64,000 bases of DNA from Isoetes taiwanensis. Taxonomy: Eukaryota; Streptophyta; Lycopodiopsida; Isoetales; Isoetaceae. The DNA lies in NCBI GenBank assembly GCA_021234155.1, contig JAJEKV010000072.1:2108436-2172435 (forward strand), read 5' to 3'. Both the position numbers and the translations under genes were made by a program. The notes under the pieces were generated by a model. It worked only from the letters and a program-made list of their open reading frames with translations, searched no databases and was not told where the DNA came from. Shown piece after piece: positions 1 to 11,368 of this stretch (position 1 is the stretch's first letter; the number at the start of each line of letters is the position of its first letter).

Positions 1-639
1 GACATATGTTGTCAACAAGAAGTCTAAAGCCAAGAAGGTTCAAAAGGATGTAAAAAGGGGAACAAGATGAGGAGAATGAAAATGCTAAGGTCCGGTGCAA
101 GGTAGCATAGGAGAAATGTGCTGGTGGTCACGTAAGACAAAATACCCTATGCATAAATCCATGAAAAAAGGCCCCAATAGGAAAACATAACGCGACAAAA
201 CGAGGGACTAGATTGATAAAGAGAATGTAGACATACTAACGAATCGCATAAACTAGAAGCCCACCACCGACCGCCAGGTGTCGAAGCCCGCACGGCTAAC
301 GAAATGAGGGTGAGACGAAGAGGAGCACCAACGACCGAAAGCGAGAAGAACGGGAACAAAGGCCCCTCATGAGCCGTTAAAAACAACAAAAAACGCATAA
401 TGGTGAAGCGGCAAGTCGCAAGACGACAAGCACTCAAAATGACATGAGCGATTAGAAATGATAAAAAATCAACAATTCATGAAAAAAGAGAGGATAGCAT
501 CACCCAGGGTTTGGAAAAAAGCATCACCCAGCGGGTGGAAGAAAAAACATGATAAACAAAAATTGGCGGCAAAAATAGCTAAATAGCAAATATGATGTAT
601 AATGGTAGCACAATGTATAATGAATATTTTAAGCCCAAG

Positions 640-1902
640 CATAAATAATGAAAAAAACAACCATGAAACATCCAGGAAACCTGATAGAGGCAAGAACGTG
701 AAAAAGCCAATGCAACCATTGTAATGCTCCGTCTGCCCAAAAGAGGAGAACAACGTCCACGAATATGAAAAAGAAAATCAACCCTCATAGTGCATAATAA
801 GCATAACGTGGAAACCCAATGGAGACATCGTGATATAGAAAAAAGGCAAATTCAAATGATGCCAAACATAAAAGGTCAAAATAGATCACGGAATGCATCA
901 TAGGGATAATATCAAGGTAAACAACAAGAATGACGAAAAAACATAAGGTGCCGTAGATGAAAAGGACAATACATGTAGAATAATATGCCACACCGGACCG
1001 ATTCGCCCCCGATGCTAAAGGCAATATACACGCGTAAAAACACACCGTATGGAAAAACACTTTAATGATCAAGCTAAACCCGCACAAATGCACCCATAAG
1101 TTCAACAGGCCAATGCTCTCCCATCATCCTAAAGAAATTCCAAACCACGGGGCATCAAAAAACAAGATAAACCACAAGTGCGAAAAATAAAACCCAACAA
1201 CTATGGGAAACCTAGAATGTAGAAAATAACACCAATCTCAATAACGATAGCACCTAATAATAAGCATAACATGGAAACTAGGTTGAGACAATCGTGATAT
1301 AGGAAAAAGCAAATTCAAATGACGCCGAACATAAAAAAGTCACAACTATGTAAACGCCAGATAATGCAAAAACATGCCAACATAAAGCGAAAAACCTATT
1401 GTCAACCATAACGAAAAAGATAACAACCATGAAACATCTAGAAACATATAGAGGCAATAACGCGAAAAAGCAAATGCAACCATGGTAATGCCCCCCGTCT
1501 CGCCAGAGAACAACGCCCAAGAATATGAAAAAGAAAATCAACCCTCATAGGTGCATAATAAGCACAACGTGGAAACCAAGTGGAGACATCGATATCTAAA
1601 AAGGCAAATTCTAATGATGCCGAACATAAAAAGTCAAGATCACGTGAATGCAACATAGGGATAATATCAAGGTAAACAACAAGAATGACGAAAACATAAA
1701 GTGCCAGAGAGGAAAAGGACAATACATGTAGAATAATATGCCACACTTACCGTGATCCGCCCCTATGCTAAAAGCAATATACATCGCAAAAACACACCTT
1801 ATGGAGAAAACACTTTAATGACCAAGTTAAACCCATACAAATGCACCCATAAGGTCAAAAGGCCAATGCTCTCCCATCGTCCCAAAGAAATTCCAAACCA
1901 AC
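640..1902. repeat. Diverged direct duplication, period ~760 bp
   Basis: The segment at about 640-1146 recurs at about 1405-1902 with scattered substitutions and short indels. Shared blocks include AACAACCATGAAACAT, AAGAAAATCAACCCTCATAG and ATAGGGATAATATCAAGG, in the same order and spacing. A shorter third piece (about 1255-1345) between them repeats the block around GCATAACATGGAAAC. By eye the two main copies are roughly 85 percent alike. This is a tandem duplication within the T-poor block; it encodes nothing I recognise. Confidence 0.75.
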
Positions 1903-4399
1903 AGGAATGACACATGTCCAGACAAAATTGAATATGTAACAAGATGAATCGTAAACACATAACCCCAAAATATTATGCTAAGGATTACTTAAATGAAATG
2001 GACATGGGAGCAAATGCAGCAAATAGGAAACATGCTAAACCACAGTTGCACAATGAAAATCCGCAAGGTCTATTCGTATACGCCACGGTAGAAAACCCGC
2101 CAAGAGTAGTTACCAGGAGTGTTGCGTAGTAATGTGTTCAACCTCAAACGCACAAATGAGAAGGAACCGAAGAAAATAAAAGAGCACCACAAGATTAGAA
2201 ATTGAACATTGGCAAAATATGAGCACGTATAAGTTTGTTTTCAGACCCAAATTGTACATAGGACAAGAATTGAAAATTCCAATATGAAAACAAGTCATGT
2301 ACCATATTCACCTCTTTATGAAATACGCATGCAAGAATGCCCTCATGAAAAAAACAATCCAATGATTAATCCGTAACCATACTCAAACGAATTAATGCAA
2401 AGCAATATGGATAAAACGAATACCCCACCTGGGACTCAACTTATATAAAAAGACGACACATCCAAATGATGTATGCCCCAAGTCCGAATCAAACAAGGCA
2501 AAAATTAATCCCTATGGCAATAATATACGTAATATATAGCCGATGGAATGATGTGATGGAGGTAAAGGATAAACAACCATAGGAAAACACAAAATTGATA
2601 AGATCAGGCTACATATAAATGAAGCACCTGGGCAACCAAAACGAAAAAGGTAAAAAAGAACATACAACCGTGATAAAGGAGGCATAAAGGCAAAGCACTC
2701 GGAAGTATTCCACAGAGCAGTCAACGCCATCTCCGGAGGTGCAAAAAGGGGTCCTCTTCTAATGGACGAGCCAAGGACAAAGACTGAGGAGCCATCTATG
2801 GCAAGGAAAAATGCCTCAAAAATAACACCACATTAGCACAAAAACAACGTCAACCACATCAATGTCAATACCAAAACCAAGGATCAAACCCAAATGACGT
2901 ATAATGACAAGATAAAATACCATTAAATGCCCACCGAATGGAAAACCAGGCATAAGTCCAGATGCAAAAATTGATATCGAGGACATGCATAGAAGAAATT
3001 CGGTCTAAAATCAACTTGACGTATTGATCAAGGCGAAGAAACCCATAGAAATATGCGAATGAGCATACAAAAACAACGCGTAGAAAAACGAATGTGCGTA
3101 GGTATCCAATGAGACGTAAAGTATAAGAGCAACAACTAATATCACAATAATTATTCAAAGACTAATATGAGGACCAAAGTAAGCTAATAGGGGCAAACAC
3201 CAGATAAGAAATCAAGTGTACCATTTCCCAGACTAGGATGCCACAAATGACCAAACGCACTGTATAAGTCAAAAACAATTTATACTTGCAAAAAGACATC
3301 GTATAGAAAACACACTGCAAATTACTAATTAAAAACCAGGCCAAAGCACCATACATAAGAGTGAATGTACTCCGAAAATCCCAAATAATGCTAGAAGCAC
3401 AAATAACGAGGCAATCACTCTATGGATGCCCAGAAACGAGAAGAAATTGCCTGGTGTCATGCACAAGACCAATCCTAGGAAAAACGATAGTTGGAAGAAA
3501 TGCTACAACATGTCTTTGACGTAGAAAATGATCGAACAAAAAAACTGTCGACATACCCTTAAGCAAAAACCCCGACATATAGAATACTTTGACAAACTCC
3601 TGAAACCGGAGACTAACCCCTAGCCCAAGGGCAAGCCAACAAATGCACCCAATTGATAGACATCTACCCAAGTCAATCAACAAAAAAGAAAACAATGAAA
3701 TGATATCCACCAGTCTAGAAGCAATATCATATCTTAAACAACAAGATAGCACACCAGATGGTCCTGCATAAGACTATCACAACGTAGGGAAGGCCGAAAG
3801 GAGAGACAATACCCAGAAACAACATCAATATGGCATAGCCCAGAAGGAAGGTTAAGAATAATAACAATATATATCGAGGAGGGATACCAGACGAATGTAT
3901 CCCCCTTACAAAAAAAACAGAATAAAAGAGGTCGATCCCCGCGGTGTGAGTTGTGGTATAAGCAGAAGCACGAAAGCAACTTCGATCCAAAGGTGGTGTA
4001 AGTCGGGCGCATGGAAGGAAATTGGAAGAAGAAATTGGGCATCGATGCCCCCCGATGCAAGAAGCACAGAGCAGGGAAGTGGCGGACAAGAGAAGCCATC
4101 TGTAAGCTAGAAAAAGGCTGGGCGACAAAGTAGAAGGCAGTAGAATAGGGGCGACAAAAAGGAGTCAGGGATGGGTTCTGAAACCGAAAAACCGACCTGG
4201 TTGGTGGATGCTGGTAAAATCTCAGCAGAAGATCGAGATAAAGGAATCGAGATAAAGCCAAATGGAGGAAAACCGAAACTACCAAAATAAGGTAGTAAAA
4301 TCAAAGCAAAGTGAAGAGGTTACCTCAGATGTCGGCAAATAAGGAGGCCGATGCAAGCGGAATAAGCTTACAAAACCAAGCCCCGAATGGGGGCGGACA

Positions 4400-4580
4400 A
4401 CAGAGGCCCAAAGGCGCGGACTTCCCAATCCTCTCCATCGGATGCGAAAAAGGAGCCCGTCAAAAATGCCCAAATACTTCTTAGACAAAACCTCCGCCGT
4501 TGTAGCCGGATCTTGATCAGGCAGAAGGTGATCCACAATAGCCTGCATAAATTCACTAGCCCTCTCTGTGCCTGCATCCT
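4400..4580 (-). other. Possible coding exon, unrecognised
   Basis: On the minus strand an AG acceptor-like CCTAG near 4579 is followed by an open frame with non-repetitive, coding-like composition (for example FMQAIVDHLLPDQDP and TTAEVLSKKYLGIFDG). It stands out from the phenylalanine-rich frames around it. I do not recognise the protein and cannot link it to other exons, so it may be chance or part of a decayed gene. Confidence 0.15.
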
Positions 4581-5469
4581 AGGTCATCATAACAATCCCG
4601 CCAGTAAGATAAACTAGATAGAAATGCGCAAGCTCGATAAAGGAGCCAGAGATTCGCCATGCTGAGATTAGAGCTAGGGAGAAGAAAAAATTGATCAAAG
4701 GAGACACCCTGGCATGGCAGATGAAGAGGAAAAAAGTCGGGAAGGGCTTCGCATGGCATGCCGATTGCATAAAGCACCGTTATGTTGAAACCAAACTGCA
4801 ATGTCACCGCACAAGTCCAAGATCTCGCGAAAACATGGCTGCACGCTGCACCCCCGGATCGTCTATCTGACGGGACTCCAAGCCCCCTCGAACAAGCCCT
4901 GGATTAAATGAAACTACAAAGCAAAAGGGATGAAAAACCAAGAGCATCAACTCACAAATGCATCCGACATTCATTCAATCGATAAAACTCAAACCCAATA
5001 TGCATGCTTAGCATGTAGAACACCCCTCTCCAAATTCGAGAATCAATAAGAAAACAACCGCGAAACCAACATGCATGCACACAAAGAGAAGAATAAAGCT
5101 TCCATGGTACTGCCGCCACAGGGGCCGCCCAAGACTACCCAATGCGCCCGCTAACAACCAAGTATGTACCGCTATGGCGGGAATCCAAGAGTAGAATCGT
5201 GTAAGGAAGTGGAAAAATGAGAAGAAAAACTAAAGGAGGAGCAGGAAAAAGAAATGGAAAGCCACGAGAGGAGGAGAGGAAGCTACGAGAGGATAAGAAG
5301 AGCTGCTGTGAGAAGACGCCGATAACCGAGCCAAAACAGAAATGGCCTAATATAGGCGCTCGTCCCTTCCCAGAATGTCGATCCGATGGCTCGGATCGAT
5401 GGGATACTATCACTATGTGTTCAGATATTTTATTGCCGTATAAAACCACAACGAAATTGCCATGTTAAT

Positions 5470-7150
5470 GGAATATGCCAAGATGCAGGAGGTGTATGTA
5501 CGTATTGGGTACCGTTGTGTAGCTCTGCATGTGTTAAGTAGATGTGATTGGAATGCAGCTATTATAATGTTATTGAAGAAGAGGGACAACTCAATGTAGC
5601 TAGAGATTACTTATGATTAGGCCTTAAGTTTTTTATTTATTTTTATTTAACTGCTATTATCCATGTTGTAGAATTGGCATTGTCATGCACTTTTTTTGCC
5701 AAGCTTCATTCCGATTGTTATTTGAGATTGCATTCTCAATTTAATGTTTGAATTTTTTTGTGGGTTGTTTAGGTATTTATATCCCATTTTGCTCAGATTA
5801 AACTCCATTTTGTCTTAATTTTAATCCATGCACATTTTGCTAGTGATTAGAGTTAAGTGAATTAGGATTATCAACTAGGGTTTATGCTTCATGGGATTTA
5901 AGATTGAGTGTTCAATGGTAAAGCAAAGGAAACGCGAAGCAAAAGTAATAACTCATGCATTAAGCTATAGCATACAAATAGAGTTTATATCGTATATTTC
6001 TAACCCTCACACTCATGACGAGCATCTGAACAATAAATCCCAATCAAATTACCAATTATCATCATGAACAATTCCAATTATTATCAAACATGAAATGTAC
6101 ATATCTCATTTTTCTCCTTCATATGTACCTCTAAACTTTGTAGGAATTAGGGTGTAGGTAATCTACGACAATGTCAAAGGAATGTTGCATACTCCTGCGG
6201 AATCCCTATAGGAGTCTAGGAATAGGAAATCCTAATAAAGTTTCACGAAGTCGTAGATCTAATCCCTATGATTAGTGGCTCGTCCTAAAGACGTCGTTGA
6301 TGTGAAGCTTTCCAAGAAGCTTTCAACATGACATCTCTTAGAGTTTAAGAGAATTTACAAATCTTCATTGGATTCAGTAATTGAGTCTGACTTAGGTAAC
6401 ATCTATCAAAGTTTACTAAAGTTCCAGCAATGCAATTTCATTTCATGCACGCAACTTGGTTGAACTATAATATGATTGCTTGCCACTATATTATTACTTC
6501 TTGATTGTTGCTTTTTTATCATCATACTCTTTATCAAAATCTCAATAAATATAAACCTAACAGAGGTTTGGTGATGCAATACACAATCGGTCTCATACAG
6601 TCCCTAAATAACAGTCCCTAAATAACAAGGGACTTGTTTTATATTTATACTTTATACAACTCCCATGATAAGTTTACTATTAGTAAATACTATCTATCTA
6701 TCTATAATCTCACAAAATCCATCTGATTTCCTTATTATTGTGTTTGTTGGATGGGCCAGTTGACTTGCCCATAAGTTAGTTGTTTCTGTCATATCCGCAC
6801 CAATATTACCTACCTTAACTATATGCATTCTATCATTCTCTTCCTTCGTATCCATGCAGTATGGTTTATGCATGTGATATTACATCATTAATGACCATAA
6901 TCTTCCCTTGCATTAGCTGAATTCATTAGATTAGTCCAAAATTTCACAAAACTTGATAGTGCAGAACTTCAGACGCTGCGTAAGTATTGATTGTGAAGAT
7001 TTATCACTATAATATAAACAAAGACAAAAAAATTAAGTTAAAATATAACTTCCTTCAAAGAAGACTTCTGTTTTCTGCCAAAAAGAATTCATTTCATTAA
7101 ATAAATTTTGAAGTAGCACTGTATGACTGTTACTAGAGATCAAAGTATGA
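5470..7150. other. AT-rich intergenic sequence
   Basis: No reading frame of interest and no clear element boundary. The only local structure noted is a short duplicated CAGTCCCTAAATAA near 6599-6627. Confidence 0.6.
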
Positions 7151-7156
7151 GTATGA

Positions 7157-7242
7157 TCAGATAGCAGATATCAAATAGCAGATAGCATATAGCAGGTAGC
7201 AGATAACAGATAGCAGATAGTGGCAAATAGCAGGTAACAGGT
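7157..7242. repeat. Degenerate ATAGCAG minisatellite
   Basis: About twelve imperfect copies of a 7-base ATAGCAG / ATAACAG unit lie head to tail just beside the exon-like frame at 7259-7512. Slippage-type repeat. Confidence 0.8.
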
Positions 7243-7258
7243 GACTGGGGTCACTTAC

Positions 7259-7512
7259 GTTTTGCCCAAGCTCTCTCCAAGTTTCTTGAACTTTTTTGCA
7301 TTTATAATCCAATGGATTCTTCTCACAACAATCCCGGCACATTTTGGCGAGATCATGGCCATAATCCTTGGAATTTTGGATCCTCCCTATCTGTTGCAGC
7401 ACGGTGAAGCATCTTAGGGCGCGTATCCAGCCATCGAACCTAGTGGCATCATCCTCGTCTGCCAGGATCCTCCAGAATTTCAGGATGTGTACCCTATATC
7501 CAGCATCCTTAA
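7259..7512 (-). other. Orphan exon-like open frame, 84 codons
   Basis: On the minus strand an acceptor CTGCCAG (ending at 7513) is followed by 254 bases without a stop, closed by a consensus donor AAC|GTAAGT (exon end 7259). The predicted peptide has a natural amino-acid mix rich in charged residues, Cys and Trp. It begins KDAGYRVHILKFWRIL, has a middle DDATRFDGWIRALRCF, and ends CEKNPLDYKCKKVQETWREL. The W/C/NP-x-Y/K/W spacing faintly recalls the tail of archaeo-eukaryotic-primase proteins of viruses and mobile elements, but that is only an impression. No flanking exons were found. It may be a captured exon or a remnant of a mobile-element gene. The function is unknown. Confidence 0.35.
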
Positions 7513-7785
7513 CTGGCAGGATTTGTGATCAGCACAATCCTGAGCGTCCATCACAGATCTGTGATATGCCGGAACCTCCATTGCCCGCCCAGAATCAACT
7601 TTCCCTTTAGCTTGGTGGTATAAGTTCAGCTCTGGTGGTAGCTCTGGTCATGATAATCTTGCTGCAGTCATGATAACCTTGCTCTCGATTGAGATAATCT
7701 TGCTATGGGCATCCGAACCAGCTGATAAACCTTGTTGTGGGTGGTGAGAAGCTTGCTATGGAGCTCCTTTATGGCCTGCCGGTTA

Positions 7786-7893
7786 AAGGGGATAAACACC
7801 CTTGCTTGCCCCTTACAGCAGATAAACAGGCTCGCCTCTTCGGGCTCGCCCGTTAATCTGTTGTAAGGGGCTCGTAGGGGTGTTTATCCCCTT
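7786..7893. repeat. 108 bp hairpin (inverted repeat)
   Basis: The left arm starts AAGGGGATAAACACCC and the right arm ends GGGTGTTTATCCCCTT. The arms, about 50 bases each, pair nearly throughout, including the CCCCTTACA/TGTAAGGGG block and the GGCTCGCC/GGCTCGCC centre, leaving a small CTCTTCGG loop. It could be a foldback element or a small-RNA-type stem. It is preceded at 7630-7760 by degenerate GATAATCTTGCT repeats. Confidence 0.85.
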
Positions 7894-8032
7894 CTTCATA
7901 GGCTGTGCATGGTGAATCCAGTTACAAAATAAACAATGCACTCTTCTACAATTAAAACAGGATGGCAGTCTTTGCATATGCACCATGGTCCGATTTTCTC
8001 CATTTCAGGGTTGAACGGGACCGTTAGAATAC

Positions 8033-8269
8033 GTGGAGTGCCTGATGGTATGCGTCTTCGATTTAGCTGGTTCTAATGGGGCTTCATCTGCTACTCTTTT
8101 TCCCATTTCCATGATAGCTTCCTGGCGACGGACTGGGAGTTGGTTGAAATTGAAAAGAGCGGACTTTGAGAAGCTGAAGCAGCTAAGCGGATATGAGAAA
8201 AGTAATGCGTCACACAACAACAATAGCTACGGTAGGAATCCAAGCAAAAGCAGCCAAGATGACGAGTAG
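8033..8269 (+). CDS. Hypothetical 78-codon frame, possible terminal exon
   Basis: An open frame follows a CCATTTCAG acceptor-like site at 8000-8009 and ends in a hydrophilic Ser/Asn/Gln-rich tail (SYGRNPSKSSQDDE) before a TAG. It has coding-like composition but no motif I know and no upstream exon that I can join. It may be chance. Confidence 0.15.
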   Translation: MECLMVCVFDLAGSNGASSATLFPISMIASWRRTGSWLKLKRADFEKLKQLSGYEKSNASHNNNSYGRNPSKSSQDDE

Positions 8270-8645
8270 GGGAAGAACGATCAGAGCCGAAGAGCTAGAA
8301 ATTGTTGTGTAGCCACTTACTTCGATCTAACCTCGACTAAATTTTGAATGTGCTTGAAAATTACTCAGTCTACTCTCTTGTCAAATGCTCCGAGATAGAG
8401 ATTTATTCAAGTCTTATAACCTTACGATCTTATGATCAGGACTCAAATTTGATGGCTTGCACTCCTGTTTTTGGCATTTTGGTCTATCAAAACAAGTAAA
8501 AAAATAAAAATAAAAAAAAATTGTATTGTATTGTATATGAAAGATAGTCAATGATGAGATGTCTTTCATATGGAAGGGCAATACCAATACATATTCATCA
8601 TTTAGAAGACTATAAATTATGATTGTCCTGTCATTTTTTGCTATA

Positions 8646-8787
8646 TATTTTTAAATATACAAGAAATTTATCGCGGTGGCCAAATCTATATTTTTAGATA
8701 TACAAGAAATTTGTCGCGGTCTCTCCCTCCCTCCCTCCCTCCCCCGTTGTCTTACTTAAATATAAACGTCACGAACATTTCTTTTCT
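8646..8787. repeat. Split copy of a GC-rich palindrome element
   Basis: One arm, AGAAATTTATCGCGGTGGCC (about 8661-8680), and a duplicate arm, AGAAATTTGTCGCGG (about 8703-8717), each follow a TATATTTTTAxATATAC motif. A run of TCCC repeats comes next, then the opposite arm CACGAACATTTCTTT (about 8770-8784). The same two arms sit back to back at 45885-45926 and 55703-55746, so this copy looks interrupted by local duplication and a simple repeat. Confidence 0.6.
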
Positions 8788-8789
8788 TC

Positions 8790-10150
8790 GACTTGTTTTC
8801 TAGTTTGAACTGTGATTATTCGAGATAGTGCGGGGAAGTCTTAGTGTCGAAGATGTCTAGTATGAAAATGTTGTTGTGGTACAGCCTTAGTTTCAGATAT
8901 TTGAATTCTATATAGGCCATGCATTTTATGCAAGAATGGTAGACCATAGATTTATGTTTCTCTAGGTAGGCACTATTGTTTCCTAGGGGTCGGTTATTAG
9001 ACTTATCCAAGACTAAGGGAGAACCATGGACATGATAGCAAGAAGGGCAAGTTTGTTTTTTGAGGGTATCCTTTAGACTGGGTGCCATTGGGTATGTTAA
9101 TAAAAAAGAAATAATGTTTGGAACCATTAAATAAAGAAATTACGTAAGGGAAAGCAATGATTCGCACTGTTTAATCAACGAGAAACATATGCGGACAACG
9201 GAATGGATGTCATTATAAGACAATACACGTTGCCAATCTTTGCATTATTTGAAACATTAAAATTATATGGTTTGCCTATTATTAAAGATATAGGCATCTA
9301 AGTGATTGTACAAAAGTGTCTGATTTTATAGAATCAATAGTACTGCTGCAACATTTTCCTCTATATATTCTGAGAAAAACAAATCTCATAAGAAACCATA
9401 ACAGAAACAAATCTCATAGAAAATATAGCAGAATAGATAACACTATAGCAGAAACTGTTATAGAGCTTAGATCTTCTTAACTGCATCAGATTCAAATACT
9501 TACTCTAGCTGCATCAGAAAGATGTCCCCAGCATTCCACTCTGTTATACTCCTTCAAATTAGAGTGGAAATATACCCATATCAAAGCCTTGTCTAGCCCT
9601 GCCAATCAAATCACGGTCTATTTAGAAATGATAAATCTGAATTGGGTTTGTAATTGAGGAGGTTTCAGATGATTACCAGGGTGTCTCTGAAGCAGAGCTT
9701 GATTGCCATGTCTGAAAGCTTCTAAAACCTGCAACGTGGTTTAATTTAGGATTCAATTTGTAGTCAGCAAATCACAGTTTGGTTTTAGTGATCCTACCAC
9801 TGGTAGCTCCTTTCTGAATATCTAGCATAATAACAGGGGGTTTCTTTTGTGTTTTTGTACGATATTTACTAAGGTTTTTCTATGATTTTGTTGTCGTATT
9901 CAACTAGGCGTACTAAATAGTATTTCTAGAGTGCTCTGTTTCTTGGCCGTTGATTTTTTATAAGAGGTAGAATTGGATGGCCGTGATTAAATTTATTTAT
10001 ATATCACAGGTTGGACCACAATGATTTTTTTATATCTACCATTCAACCATCTCACCCTAGATTGGGTCGCTCAGATCTTTTGGGTTAAAAATTCGACGGA
10101 TCAGATTTTGGTTGGACCGTCTAGATGGCTAAATTAACCCAAAAAAACCC
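8790..10150. other. AT-rich intergenic sequence
   Basis: No supported gene. A 103-codon minus-strand frame (8816-9127) with two CxxC pairs was weighed and not accepted. Short AACAGAAACAAATCTCATA-type duplications occur at 9370-9450. Confidence 0.5.
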
Positions 10151-10384
10151 TTTTCCCTATGTTTTTGCACGAGCATAACCTTGGCGCAACCATGGCGACT
10201 ATGGAGCTCGCTTCTCATCCATTCGGGGCAGTTATTTGGCCGGAACCTGTGAGCCACGCTTATGGGAACTTCCCCACATCCAGTGCGAGCTTGAACTGGC
10301 CCCTTTTCTGGCCTCATGGTAATTTTTCTTTCTTTAACAGTGGTCCATGAAGCCATTGCAGAGAGTACTCACGTTTTAGGTTTC

Positions 10385-10570
10385 AGAGTCTGTCTGAAGC
10401 TACAGATTTACTTTAACAATGCTCTTCAGGATTACGTTGGTGCTGTCAGGGATCTGCAGGCATTGTTAATCCTTGATCCATTGTATATGATATAGTCTGA
10501 TTGTATTGATGGCCAACAGGTTCTTAAGTTGCTTGATCAACGAGCCGAACAATGGGGGTTAAGGCTCTGG
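10385..10570 (+). pseudogene. ETO1-like fragment (BTB/TPR ethylene regulator), broken
   Basis: One frame reads NNALQDYVGAVRDLQALLIL, then DPLYMI, a stop (TAG near 10494), then DGQQVLKLLDQRAEQWGLR. In established knowledge, ETO1/EOL proteins (adaptors that target ACC synthase for degradation) carry just such a stretch, with a DYxGAxRDxxAxLxLDPxY block followed by a GDxLVxLLxxxxxQW block. The fragment has an internal stop and the conserved continuation after QW is missing, so it is a remnant. An upstream frame at 10189-10347 may or may not be related. Confidence 0.5.
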
Positions 10571-10869
10571 TGAGGCTCTCATTTCTGGCGACCAGAGCTT
10601 CCAGTTCATACAAGGAGGTTGCTGGTTCTAGTTCATGGGTTACAATACAAGTTCCGAAATGGCTAGGAGAGCAAACGAGTATGACTGATTATGTCTAAAT
10701 GGCAAATTTGTACAGAATGTTAGAACTGTGTTTAAAATGGTGGCTTCTACAACTGCTGCTCTCAGTAAGTGAATAACTATATTTATGTCAGGAAGAGACT
10801 GAAGCATTTCTTGTGGAAAGTACAAGCTTATGTGCAAAGCCATCAAAGCCATGAAGATGCTTTGTTTTC

Positions 10870-11368
10870 CAAGCGGTATCCTTAGTACATATTGTCTTGG
10901 GTAACCAATAGTATCCAGTATATGGAATATGTAGCTTGAAGAAGGGAGGTATCAGTTATTGTGATTTGACTTCCCGGGTGGTTCATTTTATAGGCAAAAA
11001 AATTCCAGAAACAGAAATTTCCATGATGGTCGTCTTGTGATTGTTAGCATGTTTCTAAATTCTTAGTTTTGTTGCTGCACTTGTTCTTTTCAGATTTGGT
11101 CTTGAACTAATGTTTTCTGTTTTTTAAATGTGTTACCATTTGTCTATCATGGTATTATGTCACACTTAATATTAGGACTTCGAATGTAATGGCTTCTTTT
11201 TAGCTCTACTACCATTTTCTATTATGATTCATATGCACTAAGGAATCTCCATGCACAGATATTATATGCACAATATTACATGCACTAAGGAAACTCCATG
11301 CACAATATTACATGCACCCCTACACAATCCTTTAAGGCCCCGAAGGGGCCAAATTTTTTTTTAGTTAA
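10870..11368. other. Intergenic sequence with short palindrome
   Basis: AT-rich with no gene. A perfect GGCCCCGAAGGGGCC palindrome sits at about 11336-11350, immediately left of the MITE, and TGCACTAAGGAA / TCCATGCACA motifs are duplicated at 11234-11310. Confidence 0.5.

Larger units (their letters stand above)
1..5420 (-). other. T-rich (minus strand) block with leader-like right edge
   Basis: The plus strand is strikingly A-rich and T-poor across this whole stretch, and the asymmetry ends abruptly near 5.46 kb, where ordinary AT-rich intergenic sequence begins. Read on the minus strand, the right edge has a TATA-like CTATATTAGG near 5350, then a pyrimidine-rich leader (about 5330-5210), then T-rich sequence resembling plant intron or UTR. 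Many long minus-strand frames exist, but they are hydrophobic and phenylalanine/leucine-rich, as expected from translating T-rich DNA, and none resembles a known protein. I infer a leftward transcription unit (long intron or non-coding RNA) or an element with a strong strand bias. I see nothing that proves transcription. Confidence 0.3.

Noticed and set aside
3734-4285. 183-codon minus-strand frame, the longest in the left block
   Set aside because: Phe/Leu/Ser-rich, as expected from T-rich DNA; no domain, and alternative frames there are equally open.
8816-9127. 103-codon minus-strand frame with CPSC and CIKC pairs
   Set aside because: Two CxxC pairs could make a zinc ribbon, but the rest lacks any family pattern and no splice context supports it.
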